Positions 8,964 through 17,276 of a stretch of 64,000 nucleotides of DNA are shown piece after piece. Made by a program: the position numbers and the translations under genes. Origin of the DNA: Candidatus Roizmanbacteria bacterium UBA1450 (lineage in GTDB: Bacteria > Patescibacteriota > Microgenomatia > UBA1406 > GWC2-37-13); contig DCTC01000001.1 in NCBI GenBank assembly GCA_002329205.1, forward strand, positions 14,794 to 78,793, in the 5' to 3' direction. Under the pieces are notes generated by a model. The model worked only from the letters and a program-made list of their open reading frames with translations. It did not search any database and was not told where the DNA came from. Numbering within the stretch: position 1 is the stretch's first letter; the number at the start of each line of letters is the position of its first letter.

Positions 8964-9992
8964 ATGGATTCGTTTTGGACAAAAAAACAATTAATTGGCC
9001 TTTCTCCGATGGACGGCGTTACGGATGCAGCTTTCCGGTATATAACCGACAAGTATGGCAAACCAGACATTCTGTTTACAGAATTTGTACCAGTCGAAGG
9101 GCTTGCCCGCGGTGCTACAAAACTGCTTCAGAGCTTTGTACATCATGCGACGGACACACCGACAATCGCACAGATTTACGGAACCGACCTCAATGCATAT
9201 TACCAGGCAGCAATCGTAGCAGCCGAGCTCGGTTTTGACGGCATTGATATCAATATGGGTTGTCCCGATAGAGCAGTTGCACGAAAAGGTGCCGGTGCAG
9301 GTCTTATAAAAACTCCAAGACTTGCACAGGATATTATTCGCACTGTAAAAAGAGCTGTAATAGATTGGAGTGAAGGTCAAAGTATGGAAAAAGTACAGGT
9401 TCATGACGAAATAACCCAAACCATACTGAAATATCGAAAAACATATCAGTTCCATGTCACAAAAAAGATACTGCCTGTGTCTGTCAAAACCCGAATAGGG
9501 TATGATACGGTTGTAACTGAAGACTGGATGAACTACCTGCTGGAGGCCGGACCTATCGCGATATCCGTCCATGGAAGAACTCTAGCACAAATGTACACGG
9601 GGAGAGCGGACTGGGATGAAATCGGAAAAGCGGCAGCTTTAGCTCATGATTCAACTATTCGCCTCCTGGGAAACGGTGATATCAGCTCCCTTACTGAAGC
9701 AAAACAGAAGCTCAAAACCTATAGATTGGATGGTATCCTTATCGGCAGAGCGTCTTTCGGCAACCCGTGGATTTTTTCTGATACTGTGGCAGATTATAAG
9801 ACGCGATTGAAAACGGCACTCGAACATGCGGAAATATTTGCCGAGCTGTTGCCAGATGCACATTTTGTATCACTCCGTAAACATATGGCCTGGTATTGCC
9901 GCGGCTTTGACCATGCTGCCGAAGTAAGGGAAAAACTTATGCATATTAATACGGTGGACGATGTCCGCCGCATTTTGAGAGAGATTGTTTAA
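8964..9992 (+). CDS. dus: tRNA-dihydrouridine synthase
   Basis: FMN- and NADPH-dependent reduction of uridines in the tRNA D-loop. The 342-residue TIM-barrel protein has LSPMDGVTDAAFR at the N-terminus (FMN binding), the catalytic-cysteine motif DINMGCPDRAVARKGAGAGL, VSVKTRIGYD, ISVHGRTLAQMYTGRADWDEI and GNGDISS followed by IGRASFGNPWIF. An insertion of about 30 residues around residues 127-160 (QSMEKVQVHDEITQTILKY) separates the Cys and VSVKTR blocks. TATAAT sits eight bases before the ATG. It converges with obg and overlaps it by four bases. Confidence 0.93.
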   Translation: MDSFWTKKQLIGLSPMDGVTDAAFRYITDKYGKPDILFTEFVPVEGLARGATKLLQSFVHHATDTPTIAQIYGTDLNAYYQAAIVAAELGFDGIDINMGCPDRAVARKGAGAGLIKTPRLAQDIIRTVKRAVIDWSEGQSMEKVQVHDEITQTILKYRKTYQFHVTKKILPVSVKTRIGYDTVVTEDWMNYLLEAGPIAISVHGRTLAQMYTGRADWDEIGKAAALAHDSTIRLLGNGDISSLTEAKQKLKTYRLDGILIGRASFGNPWIFSDTVADYKTRLKTALEHAEIFAELLPDAHFVSLRKHMAWYCRGFDHAAEVREKLMHINTVDDVRRILREIV

Positions 9993-10936
9993 ATAGTTCT
10001 TCTCAAAAAACTCTGAAGTGACTCAAATTGTTCGGGATTATAGATCGAGACCGGAATGACTTCCTTTTGATATGATTTCAGTGTATGTATAAGTTCTTTT
10101 TGTTTTTTCTCATCTACAAGGTCTGTTTTTGTTAATAGAATTATTTGCTCCTTTGCAGCAAGGCCCGGATTGTAGCTTGCAAGTTCATATTGGACAGTCT
10201 CATAATCACGTTTGATATTCTCAGAATTCGCCGCGATACAATGGAGAATTACCGGTACTTTTTCTACATGTTTTAGAAATTTGAAACCCAATCCTTTCCC
10301 CTTAGATGCGCCTTCAATAAGTCCCGGAATATCCGCGATGACTTTATTCTCGAAAACACCGAGATTCGGTTCGAGTGTCGTAAATGCATACATGGCCGTT
10401 TTAACTTTTGCTGAGGTAAGCTCGTTGAGCAAACTGCTTTTTCCTGCATTTGGCAAACCTACCAGTCCGAAATCAGCTATCAATCTCAAAACTGTTCGAA
10501 ATGATCTGGACTGTCCTGGTTCTCCTTGTTCAAATTCTCGAGGAACCTGATGTGTCGAAGTGGCAAATGATGTATTTCCGCGTCCACCTTGTCCGCCTCG
10601 GGCAAGAAGATAAATGCGTTCATCGTCATTGATTTCAATCTCAAATCCTGTCTCGATATCCTTCAATAAAGTCCCAACAGGTACAGTAAGGATTACGTCT
10701 TCACCGTCTCGTCCGTTTTTACGAAAGCTTTGCCCCGGCTGTCCATCTTCGGCTTTATACGTCTTTGCGCCCATATATTTATGTAGGTCAGCCATTTGAC
10801 GGTCACCTTTGACCAAGACACTTCCGCCATTTCCTCCCGGGCCTCCGCTCGGTCCTTTTTTCATGGGAAAGAATGCGACAGCGCCATTACCACCGCTTCC
10901 ACCTTTTACTTTGATAATTACTTCATCTATAAACAT
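9989..10936 (-). CDS. obg: GTPase Obg (CgtA), without the C-terminal OCT domain
   Basis: Ribosome-associated GTPase acting in 50S maturation and stress control. The 315-residue protein has the glycine-rich Obg domain (FIDEVIIKVKGGSGGNGAVA onward) and a GTPase domain with G1 GLPNAGKSSLL, G3 DIPGLIEGAS and a G4 motif LTKTDLVD. It ends right after the G domain, so the variable OCT extension of many homologues is missing. TATAAT (10950-10945) lies eight bases before the ATG. Confidence 0.93.
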   Translation of the reverse strand: MFIDEVIIKVKGGSGGNGAVAFFPMKKGPSGGPGGNGGSVLVKGDRQMADLHKYMGAKTYKAEDGQPGQSFRKNGRDGEDVILTVPVGTLLKDIETGFEIEINDDERIYLLARGGQGGRGNTSFATSTHQVPREFEQGEPGQSRSFRTVLRLIADFGLVGLPNAGKSSLLNELTSAKVKTAMYAFTTLEPNLGVFENKVIADIPGLIEGASKGKGLGFKFLKHVEKVPVILHCIAANSENIKRDYETVQYELASYNPGLAAKEQIILLTKTDLVDEKKQKELIHTLKSYQKEVIPVSIYNPEQFESLQSFLRRTI

Positions 10937-11032
10937 ATAGTCATATTATAGAGCGACACGCGGATAATATCCAGTTAGAAGATTATAAAAGCACGTTTCT
11001 TGTTTCAAGTTTTGTTATAATAAACAGCATCT

Positions 11033-12319
11033 ATGGAACTTGTGATTATTATTATACTTATACTACTTAACGGATTTTTATCCATGTCTGAAGTCGCGCT
11101 GATATCTACTAAAAAGTCACGGCTCAAACATCTCGCAGAAGAAGGCAATAAAAATGCTGAAATTGCTCTTCAGATGGCTGAAAACCCAAACCGTTTTTTT
11201 TCAACCGTTCAGGTCGGAATTACTCTTATCGGAATATTGACCGGTGCATTTGGAGGACTGGCACTCTCAGAACCGGTTTCAGTTTTCTTTTATCGGATCG
11301 GAATCCCGCCCAAAGCTGCTGAATCACTCGGTTTAGCGCTTGTCGTTGTCGGTATAACGTATTTTTCGCTCGTTATCGGCGAACTGGTTCCGAAACGTCT
11401 CGGAATGGGATTTTCTGATAGAGTAGCTCTTCTCATGGCAGGCCCTATGTTTACACTGGCACGTGTATTTCATCCTTTTGTTGAAATCCTTACCAAATCT
11501 ACTGATTTTGTAATGCATGTTCTGCATATCAAAACAAAGAAAAATCTCCCGGTAAGTGAGGAAGAAGTTCGGATGCTAATTCAGGAAGGAGCGCAGCTTG
11601 GGGTTTTTGAAGCTGTTGAAAAAAACATTGTTGAGAAAGTTCTCAATATTGGCGATGCAAAAGTAACAGCACTTATGCGAGCACGTAATAAAGTGATGTG
11701 GCTCGATGTAAATGCCTCAGATACCGAACTCACGGAAACGATTCTCGAGCATCAATACTCCTATTTCCCGGTATCTGACGGAGAACTAGACAATATTATC
11801 GGTGTGCTGCGCACGGATTCGTTCCTGGCCGAAACTATCGAGAAAAAGGGTAAAAAGCTCAATATCAGACAATTGCTTCACAAGCCGCTTCTTATTCCCA
11901 AAAATAAAAAAGTTCTTGACGCATTGGAATTGTTTAAACGAATGCGAATACATTTGGGGATTATTATCGACGAGTACGGCAATGTGCAAGGAATTATTAC
12001 CTTAACTGATATTCTGGAATCAATTGTGGGAGATATACCGGATATCAATGAACAGGAGGATGCTCAAATTATACGTCGAAGCAAAAATACCTGGTACGTG
12101 GACGGACTGGTATCAACTGCTTATTTTAAGGATCACTTCAAGATCGAAGAGCTGCCTGATGAAGAAGAGGAGGAATACAACACGATCGGCGGCTTCGTCA
12201 TGAACAGCTTGGGACGGGTCCCGATCACCGGTGACAAAGTAACGCTCAATGGCTATCAAATTGAAGTTGCAGATATGGACGGTCATCGCGTGGATAAAGT
12301 ACTTGTACAAAAACTCTAG
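11033..12319 (+). CDS. CNNM/CorC-HlyC family membrane protein (DUF21-CBS)
   Basis: Integral membrane protein of the family linked to divalent cation (Mg/Co) export. The 428-residue architecture is complete: a DUF21 domain with about four membrane segments (residues 1-180, with MSEVALISTKKSRLKHLAEEG after helix 1), a CBS pair (about 200-330) and the CorC/HlyC C-terminal domain (about 345-425, YNTIGGFVMNSLGRVPITGD). TATAAT at 11016-11021 with an 11-base gap gives a very short leader. It appears to be a single-gene unit. Confidence 0.88.
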   Translation: MELVIIIILILLNGFLSMSEVALISTKKSRLKHLAEEGNKNAEIALQMAENPNRFFSTVQVGITLIGILTGAFGGLALSEPVSVFFYRIGIPPKAAESLGLALVVVGITYFSLVIGELVPKRLGMGFSDRVALLMAGPMFTLARVFHPFVEILTKSTDFVMHVLHIKTKKNLPVSEEEVRMLIQEGAQLGVFEAVEKNIVEKVLNIGDAKVTALMRARNKVMWLDVNASDTELTETILEHQYSYFPVSDGELDNIIGVLRTDSFLAETIEKKGKKLNIRQLLHKPLLIPKNKKVLDALELFKRMRIHLGIIIDEYGNVQGIITLTDILESIVGDIPDINEQEDAQIIRRSKNTWYVDGLVSTAYFKDHFKIEELPDEEEEEYNTIGGFVMNSLGRVPITGDKVTLNGYQIEVADMDGHRVDKVLVQKL

Positions 12320-12334
12320 TCACATAAATCCTTC

Positions 12335-12673
12335 TTATATCTGTTTCGGTACGATTGATTGAATCACGTATGATCCCTGTGTAGACATGTATTGGTAGGA
12401 GGATATCTGTGTCGATCTATTTCGGGCTGTTCGAACCGATAGCATATTTCCCCAATCTCCAGGCCTACATCCATTACCTCCCCGTACCATGAAATAATAC
12501 TCAGTGTTCGGCGTCAGATGATTGATTTTATAATGAATAGCTCCCGTACTCCGCACTTGGGGAAATTCTACCCCGTAAATCCATTCATGAGCCTTGCGTC
12601 CGTAAGCAATATAAAAGGATGTATATTTTCTCGGTGGTGGTGTTGCACAAAAAAAGCCGGGATAACCCGGCTT
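12335..12673 (-). pseudogene. Remnant of a fibronectin type III domain protein
   Basis: Read on the minus strand, an open stretch with no usable ATG encodes a C-terminal piece of a fibronectin type III domain: PPPRKYTSFYIAYGRKAHEW, then HLTPNTEYYFMVRGGNGC and GDWGNMLSVRT. The pattern (YxIxYG, LxPxTxYYFxVRxxNGCxPGxWSN) is familiar from large extracellular FnIII proteins. The 5' side runs directly into the terminator hairpin of the next gene, and the only possible start is an internal GTG at 12556. I read it as a broken gene end, possibly still transcribed by read-through. Confidence 0.6.
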
Positions 12674-12674
12674 T
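12649..12674 (-). terminator. Intrinsic terminator of the 79-residue secreted protein gene
   Basis: On the minus strand, GCCGGG, a four-base loop and CCCGGC are followed by seven T. It lies 22 bases after the stop codon of the gene at 12696-12935. Confidence 0.88.
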
Positions 12675-12695
12675 CATTTGGACAATAAATAAATA

Positions 12696-12935
12696 TTAGA
12701 GTGTATCATGGGGATCTACCAAAGATCCATCACCCCATTCCATCACTGCAGCATTTTCATTGGCATGTTCGCCTCCTTGTCCCGGGACTGCCATACGATG
12801 GTTTTCCCAGTCAAATCTGACATCAGGATTGTTGTTGTTTACATAATGCATACCATAGTCATTGGTGAATGCTCCTTTACCGAACATGGCCGGTACGGCA
12901 AGCAGTATAAACACTAGTACAGTTGTATATTTCAT
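12696..12935 (-). CDS. Small secreted protein with signal peptide, unknown
   Basis: A 79-residue protein with a clear signal peptide (TTVLVFILLAVPAMFGKG, about residues 4-21) and an acidic, Asn-rich mature part of about 58 residues (HYVNNNNPDVRFDWENH). It has the strongest Shine-Dalgarno sequence in the window (AAAGGAGGTGA, nine bases before the ATG) and its own terminator, so it looks like a monocistronic, highly translated exported peptide. The family is not recognised. Confidence 0.75.
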   Translation of the reverse strand: MKYTTVLVFILLAVPAMFGKGAFTNDYGMHYVNNNNPDVRFDWENHRMAVPGQGGEHANENAAVMEWGDGSLVDPHDTL

Positions 12936-13074
12936 GAATTACTTCACCTCCTTTCTGATTACTGATTTAACTTTACTCGAATATGAAGGTCATATCGAAA
13001 GAGAACTATAAAAACTAGGTAAGAAAAATAAGTATGATATAGCCACTCAGATCAAGCTATGTTATTCTTAAGCC

Positions 13075-13392
13075 ATGGATCGACTTAAACCTTTTCCACT
13101 TACGGAGCAAATTACATCCAGAAAACTTATAAACGGCAGTCTCGTTGCAGCGATGATATTTTTGGGGGCTTGCAATGATGGAGGAGAGCCGACTCGTGAG
13201 CCTGTCCTATGGGTCCCGGAACGGATACGGTGCGGCAATGGTGAAGGCTACGTCACTCACGAAGAAGACGGATGGGCTTTTCATGATGAACGGATTATCG
13301 AAGATGAACCACAGATCAGAAGAGGAATATTCTCACAAGCAGAAGCGATCGGGCATTGCACGACAGAGGGAATTCGTAGCCAGGGAAAATAA
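13075..13392 (+). CDS. Putative small lipoprotein
   Basis: A 105-residue protein with an N-terminal basic region, a hydrophobic segment and the lipobox-like IFLGAC (Cys33), suggesting lipid attachment and export. The mature part is short and acidic, with a further pair of cysteines. The ATG follows a TATTCT -10-like box by six bases. Its base composition is richer in GC than most neighbours. No family recognised. Confidence 0.55.
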   Translation: MDRLKPFPLTEQITSRKLINGSLVAAMIFLGACNDGGEPTREPVLWVPERIRCGNGEGYVTHEEDGWAFHDERIIEDEPQIRRGIFSQAEAIGHCTTEGIRSQGK

Positions 13393-13453
13393 TTCATAAT
13401 TTCCCCTCGGGGACTAGGTATTACATACTGTTGCTTCTCATCCCCGTACCTTG

Positions 13454-13525
13454 TGAGTCCGCGGGGATTCGAACCCCGAACCAATAGCTTAAGAGGCTAC
13501 TGCTCTGCCGTTGAGCTACGGACCC
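13454..13525 (-). tRNA. tRNA-Lys(CTT)
   Basis: A full cloverleaf on the minus strand: acceptor GGGTCCG pairing with CGGACTC, D stem GCTC/GAGC, anticodon stem with loop CTCTTAA (anticodon CTT, reads AAG), T stem CGGGG/CCCCG with TTCGAAT loop, discriminator A. CCA is not encoded. Confidence 0.93.
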
Positions 13526-13526
13526 G

Positions 13527-13671
13527 TTTTAGTCTTTGGTCTATAGACTTTGGTCGTTGGAACTTTTTGATCTCAATATTTTATCAGTACCAAAGATTCT
13601 TTCCAAACATTAAGTTTCTCAAACTTATGTATAAGTACTATTGTCAATCGTCCAAAGACCAATGTCCAACA
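13527..13671. repeat. Spacer with GTCTTTGGTC-type direct and inverted words
   Basis: Between the two tRNA genes the same short words recur on both strands (GTCTTTGGTC, GACTTTGGTCGTTGG on the left; TCGTCCAAAGACCAA, TGTCCAAC on the right), so the ends can pair over about 120 bases. No gene is visible. Confidence 0.4.
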
Positions 13672-13674
13672 TGG

Positions 13675-13746
13675 TGCCCCTAGAGGGAATCGAACCCCCA
13701 TCACTGGTTCCGAAGACCAGTGCTCTATCCTTTAAGCTATAGGGGC
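13675..13746 (-). tRNA. tRNA-Arg(TCG)
   Basis: Cloverleaf on the minus strand: acceptor GCCCCTA/TAGGGGC, D stem GCTT/GAGC, anticodon stem CTGGT/ACCAG with loop CTTCGGA (anticodon TCG, reads CGA), T loop TTCGATT, discriminator A. The three bases that follow (13674-13672) read CCA, which may be encoded or chance. Confidence 0.93.
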
Positions 13747-13812
13747 AAATATGCTGTCATATCTGCAAATAACCCGATATTCCAAGAATGTAGATATTAT
13801 ACTATACATATC

Positions 13813-14370
13813 ATGCTGAGCGAAGCGCTATATATTTTTTCCGTCCTGGCCTTGTTGATCTTTCTGGTATGGGCAAGTGTCTACATCATATCACTCATAG
13901 TTTCCTGGTTCCGAGGTGCTCCCTATGTCCCGACAGCCGATCGTGAAGTCTCTCGAATTCTGAATCATTTACATCCTGACAAAAATGATTACTTTCTGGA
14001 GCTCGGTTGTGGAGACGGTCGTGTATTGAGAAAAGCTGCACAAATATATGGGGTGCGTGGCAAAGGTGTAGATATCAATCCTATTGTCTTATCCAAAGCA
14101 AAAATCCTGTGTTCTTTCCAGAAGCTACAAGGCATTCATTTCTCAGCGGAAGATGTAAAAGAGACTGATTTTTCAGATGCTGATATTATTTATATATTTT
14201 TATTTCCGAAACTTGTACAAGAGCTACGGGATAAATTATTGAATAAAACGAAAAAGAACGTGACAATTGTCTCACATGGCTTTAAAATTCCTTATCTGAA
14301 TACATATCAGTCCGAAGTCTTGGCAGGTCCCAAATTCAAGACATATATTTATCGCAAACCCCACAATTAG
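13813..14370 (+). CDS. Membrane-anchored class I SAM methyltransferase
   Basis: A 185-residue protein with an N-terminal hydrophobic segment (about residues 4-30) and a Rossmann methyltransferase core: motif I FLELGCGDGRVL, motif II-like GKGVDINPIVLSKAK and motif IV region DADIIYIFLFPKL. Such short anchored methyltransferases are common in this kind of genome, but the substrate cannot be read from sequence. The ATG at 13813 excludes the upstream in-frame stretch, which overlaps the tRNA-Arg gene. A TATACT box lies nine bases upstream. Confidence 0.75.
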   Translation: MLSEALYIFSVLALLIFLVWASVYIISLIVSWFRGAPYVPTADREVSRILNHLHPDKNDYFLELGCGDGRVLRKAAQIYGVRGKGVDINPIVLSKAKILCSFQKLQGIHFSAEDVKETDFSDADIIYIFLFPKLVQELRDKLLNKTKKNVTIVSHGFKIPYLNTYQSEVLAGPKFKTYIYRKPHN

Positions 14371-14409
14371 TGTTTGACAAACCTATTTATATCAATATAT
14401 AGTGATTTT

Positions 14410-14985
14410 ATGGCAAAAAAATTAAGCGTTCTTTTATCAATATTTCTGTTTACTGCGGGCTTGAATATATCTATTGCCGGGTACGTACATGCAACTTCGA
14501 TAAAAAATACCCAAATCACGATCATCCTGCAGGAGTTTGCCAGCTTGTCAGGAGATGAATTCTCCAATGAAGATATCGAATACTATATTGATGACAACGT
14601 GAAAGACAGAAGAGTAGCAGTACTCAAAGCTTTTTTCCGCAAATATGACTCACCGCTCTATGATCATGCAGATTTTATTGTAAAAGTATCTGATGAGTAC
14701 GGGCTCGACTACCGGCTTATCCCGGCCATTTCTATGCAGGAATCAACCGCGTGTAAATTTATTCCGCATAATTCATACAATTGCTGGGGATGGGGGATAT
14801 ACGGAGATAAAATTACCCGATTCGGTTCCTATCCCGAAGCTATTGAAACAATCGCAAAAGGGCTGAAGAAAAACTACATTGATAAGGGTTTGACCACTCC
14901 TGAACAGATTATGGCGAAATATACACCGAGCTCAAACGGTAGCTGGGCGCGGGGGGTAGGTCATGTATTGGGAGTTTTGGAATAA
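14410..14985 (+). CDS. Secreted lysozyme-like / glucosaminidase-like protein
   Basis: A 191-residue protein with a signal peptide (residues about 5-28) and a C-terminal lysozyme-like module: IPAISMQESTACKF with the presumed catalytic Glu, NCWGWGIYG, and AIETIAKGLKKNYIDKG. It is a clear paralogue of the protein at 16632-17195 (shared SPLxDxAD, ES, GWG, AKGLxxNYIxxG, WA). The start is fixed by a promoter TTGACA (14374-14379), 18 bases, TATAGT (14398-14403), six bases, ATG. Probably a peptidoglycan hydrolase for wall remodelling; activity is inferred. Confidence 0.72.
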   Translation: MAKKLSVLLSIFLFTAGLNISIAGYVHATSIKNTQITIILQEFASLSGDEFSNEDIEYYIDDNVKDRRVAVLKAFFRKYDSPLYDHADFIVKVSDEYGLDYRLIPAISMQESTACKFIPHNSYNCWGWGIYGDKITRFGSYPEAIETIAKGLKKNYIDKGLTTPEQIMAKYTPSSNGSWARGVGHVLGVLE

Positions 14986-15621
14986 TTACTGCACGCTTCG
15001 TGCATTGGAGAGTTCTTGAGACATGGAGTATTGCGTCCCTTTCTTTTTTGTATTTGCTGCAAAGGCAGATCCTCGTTTTGCCTTTTTGGACTTGAGCGCT
15101 TCCATCCAGGTACCCGATTCACTTATTTTGAGTTTCAGTGTTTGAAGAACCTTTAGAACGACTTCCAGGAACCTTACGTGATAAATACCTGGTTTTTCCG
15201 GCAGAGTATCAATCGTCAATTTTTCAATATCCTTAACTTCGCTCATCAGAGCACTGTCTGCTTTCTTGATACTCTCAACTTCCTGTTTGATAGCTTTAAT
15301 GAGCTCCTTAATTTCTGAAATTTGCCGTTCTTCTTCTATCTGACGGAAACTGAAGAGAGTTCCCCGTTCGGGATTGAAAGTGCCTTGCTGTTCCTGTTGT
15401 TTTTCCTGCTTATCAGGTCCATATTCCAGATGTTCCTGCTGCAAAAGCTGCTCGAAAATTCCTTTTCCGATATCGCCGAATGCTTCACCGACTTTATTAA
15501 CTGTGTCTTTGGACAAAGAAGAGATACTTCCTCCAACTGAAGAGTCTTTTTCACGTTCTAGGCTTTCACTTTTGACCTGTTGTGCAGATCTATTTGTGTT
15601 TTTTGAGCTGCTAAATGCCAT
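14986..15621 (-). CDS. Hypothetical coiled-coil protein (DUF5660-like)
   Basis: A 211-residue soluble protein with a Ser/Lys-rich N-terminus, a Gln/Glu-rich linker (KQEKQQEQQG), a predicted coiled coil (residues about 90-130, ISEIKELIKAIKQEVESIKK) and a C-terminal block with TLPEKPGIYHVRFLEVVLKV and AKRGSAFAANTKKKGTQY. From memory it resembles a family of unknown function found in Microgenomates (DUF5660); I am not certain of the number. TATAAT (15633-15628) lies six bases before the ATG. It converges with the lysozyme-like gene. Confidence 0.6.
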   Translation of the reverse strand: MAFSSSKNTNRSAQQVKSESLEREKDSSVGGSISSLSKDTVNKVGEAFGDIGKGIFEQLLQQEHLEYGPDKQEKQQEQQGTFNPERGTLFSFRQIEEERQISEIKELIKAIKQEVESIKKADSALMSEVKDIEKLTIDTLPEKPGIYHVRFLEVVLKVLQTLKLKISESGTWMEALKSKKAKRGSAFAANTKKKGTQYSMSQELSNARSVQ

Positions 15622-15633
15622 GCTCTTATTATA

Positions 15634-16503
15634 CTACAGGCTATTTATGTAATCAAGGGTCTTCTGTTTGCGCATCAGCGAGGCGTAATAGTACATATTC
15701 TGTGCTACTGCCTGCTTTTCTTTTTCATCTTTGATGCCTGAAAAGACCTTTTCTAATTCTGCCTGCTCTACATTTATACCTTCTTCATCCGCAATTTTCT
15801 GTAAGAGAAATTCCATTTTGTAGGTTTCTTCAATTTCTTTTTTGATTTGTTCCAACATCTGATCCTTCGTCAAATCCTTGGATTTAAGGTAAGATTCCAT
15901 TGTCAGACCAACCCGCTGTACATCATCCACCAATTTCGCAAGTCGCTGATTTGCTTCTTCTTCGATTACTAAATCTGAAATTTCGACTTTTGCTTCGGCA
16001 AGAAGCGCATCAAGCGCAGCCTGGAATTCAGCGCGCTGTTGCTTTTCTTTTTCTTCTTCTGTCGGCTCCTGATCTTTACCCGGTACCCAAATATCTGATT
16101 TTTTTACCTGTTCCTTTGCTTTTTTTACTTTTTCTTTATAGTTTCCAAGCTTGATTTCCGGCACGAGAGCCGTTGTCATTTTGATCTGCCATTCTTCGTT
16201 CTCTTTTGCTTGCACCAACTCAACTTTTGGTGAAATAATCGGTTTAATATCTTCTTTTTTCACAATTTCGGAATAAACTCGGGGAATATATGCTCGAAGA
16301 AGATGCTCGTACACAATATCTTTTTGGATTTTTGTTTCTGCAATATGCTTCGGAGCTTTTCCTTTACGGAATCCTTCGACTTTCAAATCTTTTCGTATAG
16401 TTTCAAATGAAGCGTCATATTCCTTCTGAATGTCTTCCCAGGGAACGGTGACCAACAACTCGATAGTATTTTTAGGAAGATTTTTGCGCGCAAAAGTATA
16501 CAT
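15634..16503 (-). CDS. tig: Trigger factor, short form without the PPIase domain
   Basis: Ribosome-associated chaperone for nascent chains. The 289-residue protein has the ribosome-binding N-terminal domain with the signature EGFRKGKAPKHIAE (residues about 40-53), and the helical C-terminal chaperone arms (about 170-289). The FKBP-type PPIase domain of the usual protein of about 430 residues is replaced by a short Lys/Glu-rich linker. The ATG at 16503 (MYTFARKNLPKNTIELLVTV) is preferred over an upstream in-frame extension that runs into low-complexity spacer. Confidence 0.85.
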   Translation of the reverse strand: MYTFARKNLPKNTIELLVTVPWEDIQKEYDASFETIRKDLKVEGFRKGKAPKHIAETKIQKDIVYEHLLRAYIPRVYSEIVKKEDIKPIISPKVELVQAKENEEWQIKMTTALVPEIKLGNYKEKVKKAKEQVKKSDIWVPGKDQEPTEEEKEKQQRAEFQAALDALLAEAKVEISDLVIEEEANQRLAKLVDDVQRVGLTMESYLKSKDLTKDQMLEQIKKEIEETYKMEFLLQKIADEEGINVEQAELEKVFSGIKDEKEKQAVAQNMYYYASLMRKQKTLDYINSL

Positions 16504-16540
16504 AATATAAAAAATAATAAATTCAACTGGGGATATTATA

Positions 16541-16575
16541 AAGCGCAAAACGTGAAACGTAAAGCGTAAAACCCA
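16541..16575. repeat. Low-complexity spacer of AAACGTGAAACGTAAAGCG words
   Basis: Short near-repeats of ACGTAAA/GCGTAAA, similar in style to the spacer at 4257-4345. No gene is visible between 16504 and 16631. Confidence 0.35.
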
Positions 16576-16631
16576 GAAAAAGTAAGAATTTTTTATAACA
16601 GAAACGAAAAAGGAAGTTCCATGGGGAAGCT

Positions 16632-17195
16632 TTACAGTTCCATTGCAAGTTTGGCGTAGTAGAGCTTCTTTTCAGCCTCAACACGTTCAAACTCGTTATG
16701 GAAATATCGAACACGAACTGCCCAAGTAGGACTTGCTGCATAAATTGGACCTATTTCTTCGATTGTTTCTGCACCTCGTTCGATATAGTTGTTTCTCAAC
16801 CCCTTCGCAACCGCATGGAAAGCATCACTCCATGAGTCAAACATTATACGTCCGCCTCCCCAACCAAAAGGATTGTGTGAATCAGGCAGGAGATGTTTTC
16901 CAAACGATGATTCGAGTCCAGCAATAGAAGGGAGTAGATAACAGTCAATTCCATAGGTCGTACAAGCATCAATAAATGCATCTGCCTCATCAGCAAGCGG
17001 AGAGTTGCGTTTAGACAATACCTCGCGGATGACTGCACGCTGAATGTTTCGTTCGACGTAGGTATCGATACGAGCTTCAGTTGTTGCAACAGGCGTGAGA
17101 GTTGCAGATTTACCTGCTATATTCTCTGCCTGTACGTTTTCTGGTAAGATCAGTAGTACTATAAGTAATAGTAATACTGCAATATTTTTTACCAT
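16632..17195 (-). CDS. Secreted lysozyme-like / glucosaminidase-like protein
   Basis: A 187-residue protein with a signal peptide (residues about 4-23, IAVLLLLIVLLILPENVQA) and a lysozyme-like module: LPSIAGLESSFGKH (presumed catalytic Glu), HNPFGWGGGRIMF, AFHAVAKGLRNNYIERG. It is a paralogue of the protein at 14410-14985. The gene is preceded by a consensus promoter and a 15-bp hairpin that ends in a U run reaching the ATG (see 17202-17276), leaving no room for a Shine-Dalgarno sequence. Probably a wall hydrolase whose expression is conditional; that is inference. Confidence 0.75.
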   Translation of the reverse strand: MVKNIAVLLLLIVLLILPENVQAENIAGKSATLTPVATTEARIDTYVERNIQRAVIREVLSKRNSPLADEADAFIDACTTYGIDCYLLPSIAGLESSFGKHLLPDSHNPFGWGGGRIMFDSWSDAFHAVAKGLRNNYIERGAETIEEIGPIYAASPTWAVRVRYFHNEFERVEAEKKLYYAKLAMEL

Positions 17196-17239
17196 AAAAA
17201 AATGCTAAAGTTTTTCGTTAGGGAGAAAAACCTTAGCAT
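17196..17239 (-). promoter_or_regulatory. 5' leader hairpin with terminator-like U run
   Basis: On the minus strand a 15-bp stem (17239-17225 with 17216-17202, including one G-U pair that exists only in the minus-strand RNA) encloses an 8-base loop and is followed by AUUUUUU and then directly by the ATG. The predicted transcription start (about 17242) lies three bases before the hairpin. It can act as a terminator, a 5' stabiliser or a translational block. Confidence 0.7.
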
Positions 17240-17248
17240 CTACGAATA

Positions 17249-17276
17249 ATTATATCAAATATTATAGGATTGTCAA
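17249..17276 (-). promoter_or_regulatory. Consensus promoter of the lysozyme-like gene
   Basis: TTGACA (17276-17271), a 16-base spacer and TATAAT (17254-17249), both perfect hexamers, drive transcription toward the gene at 16632-17195. Confidence 0.8.
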
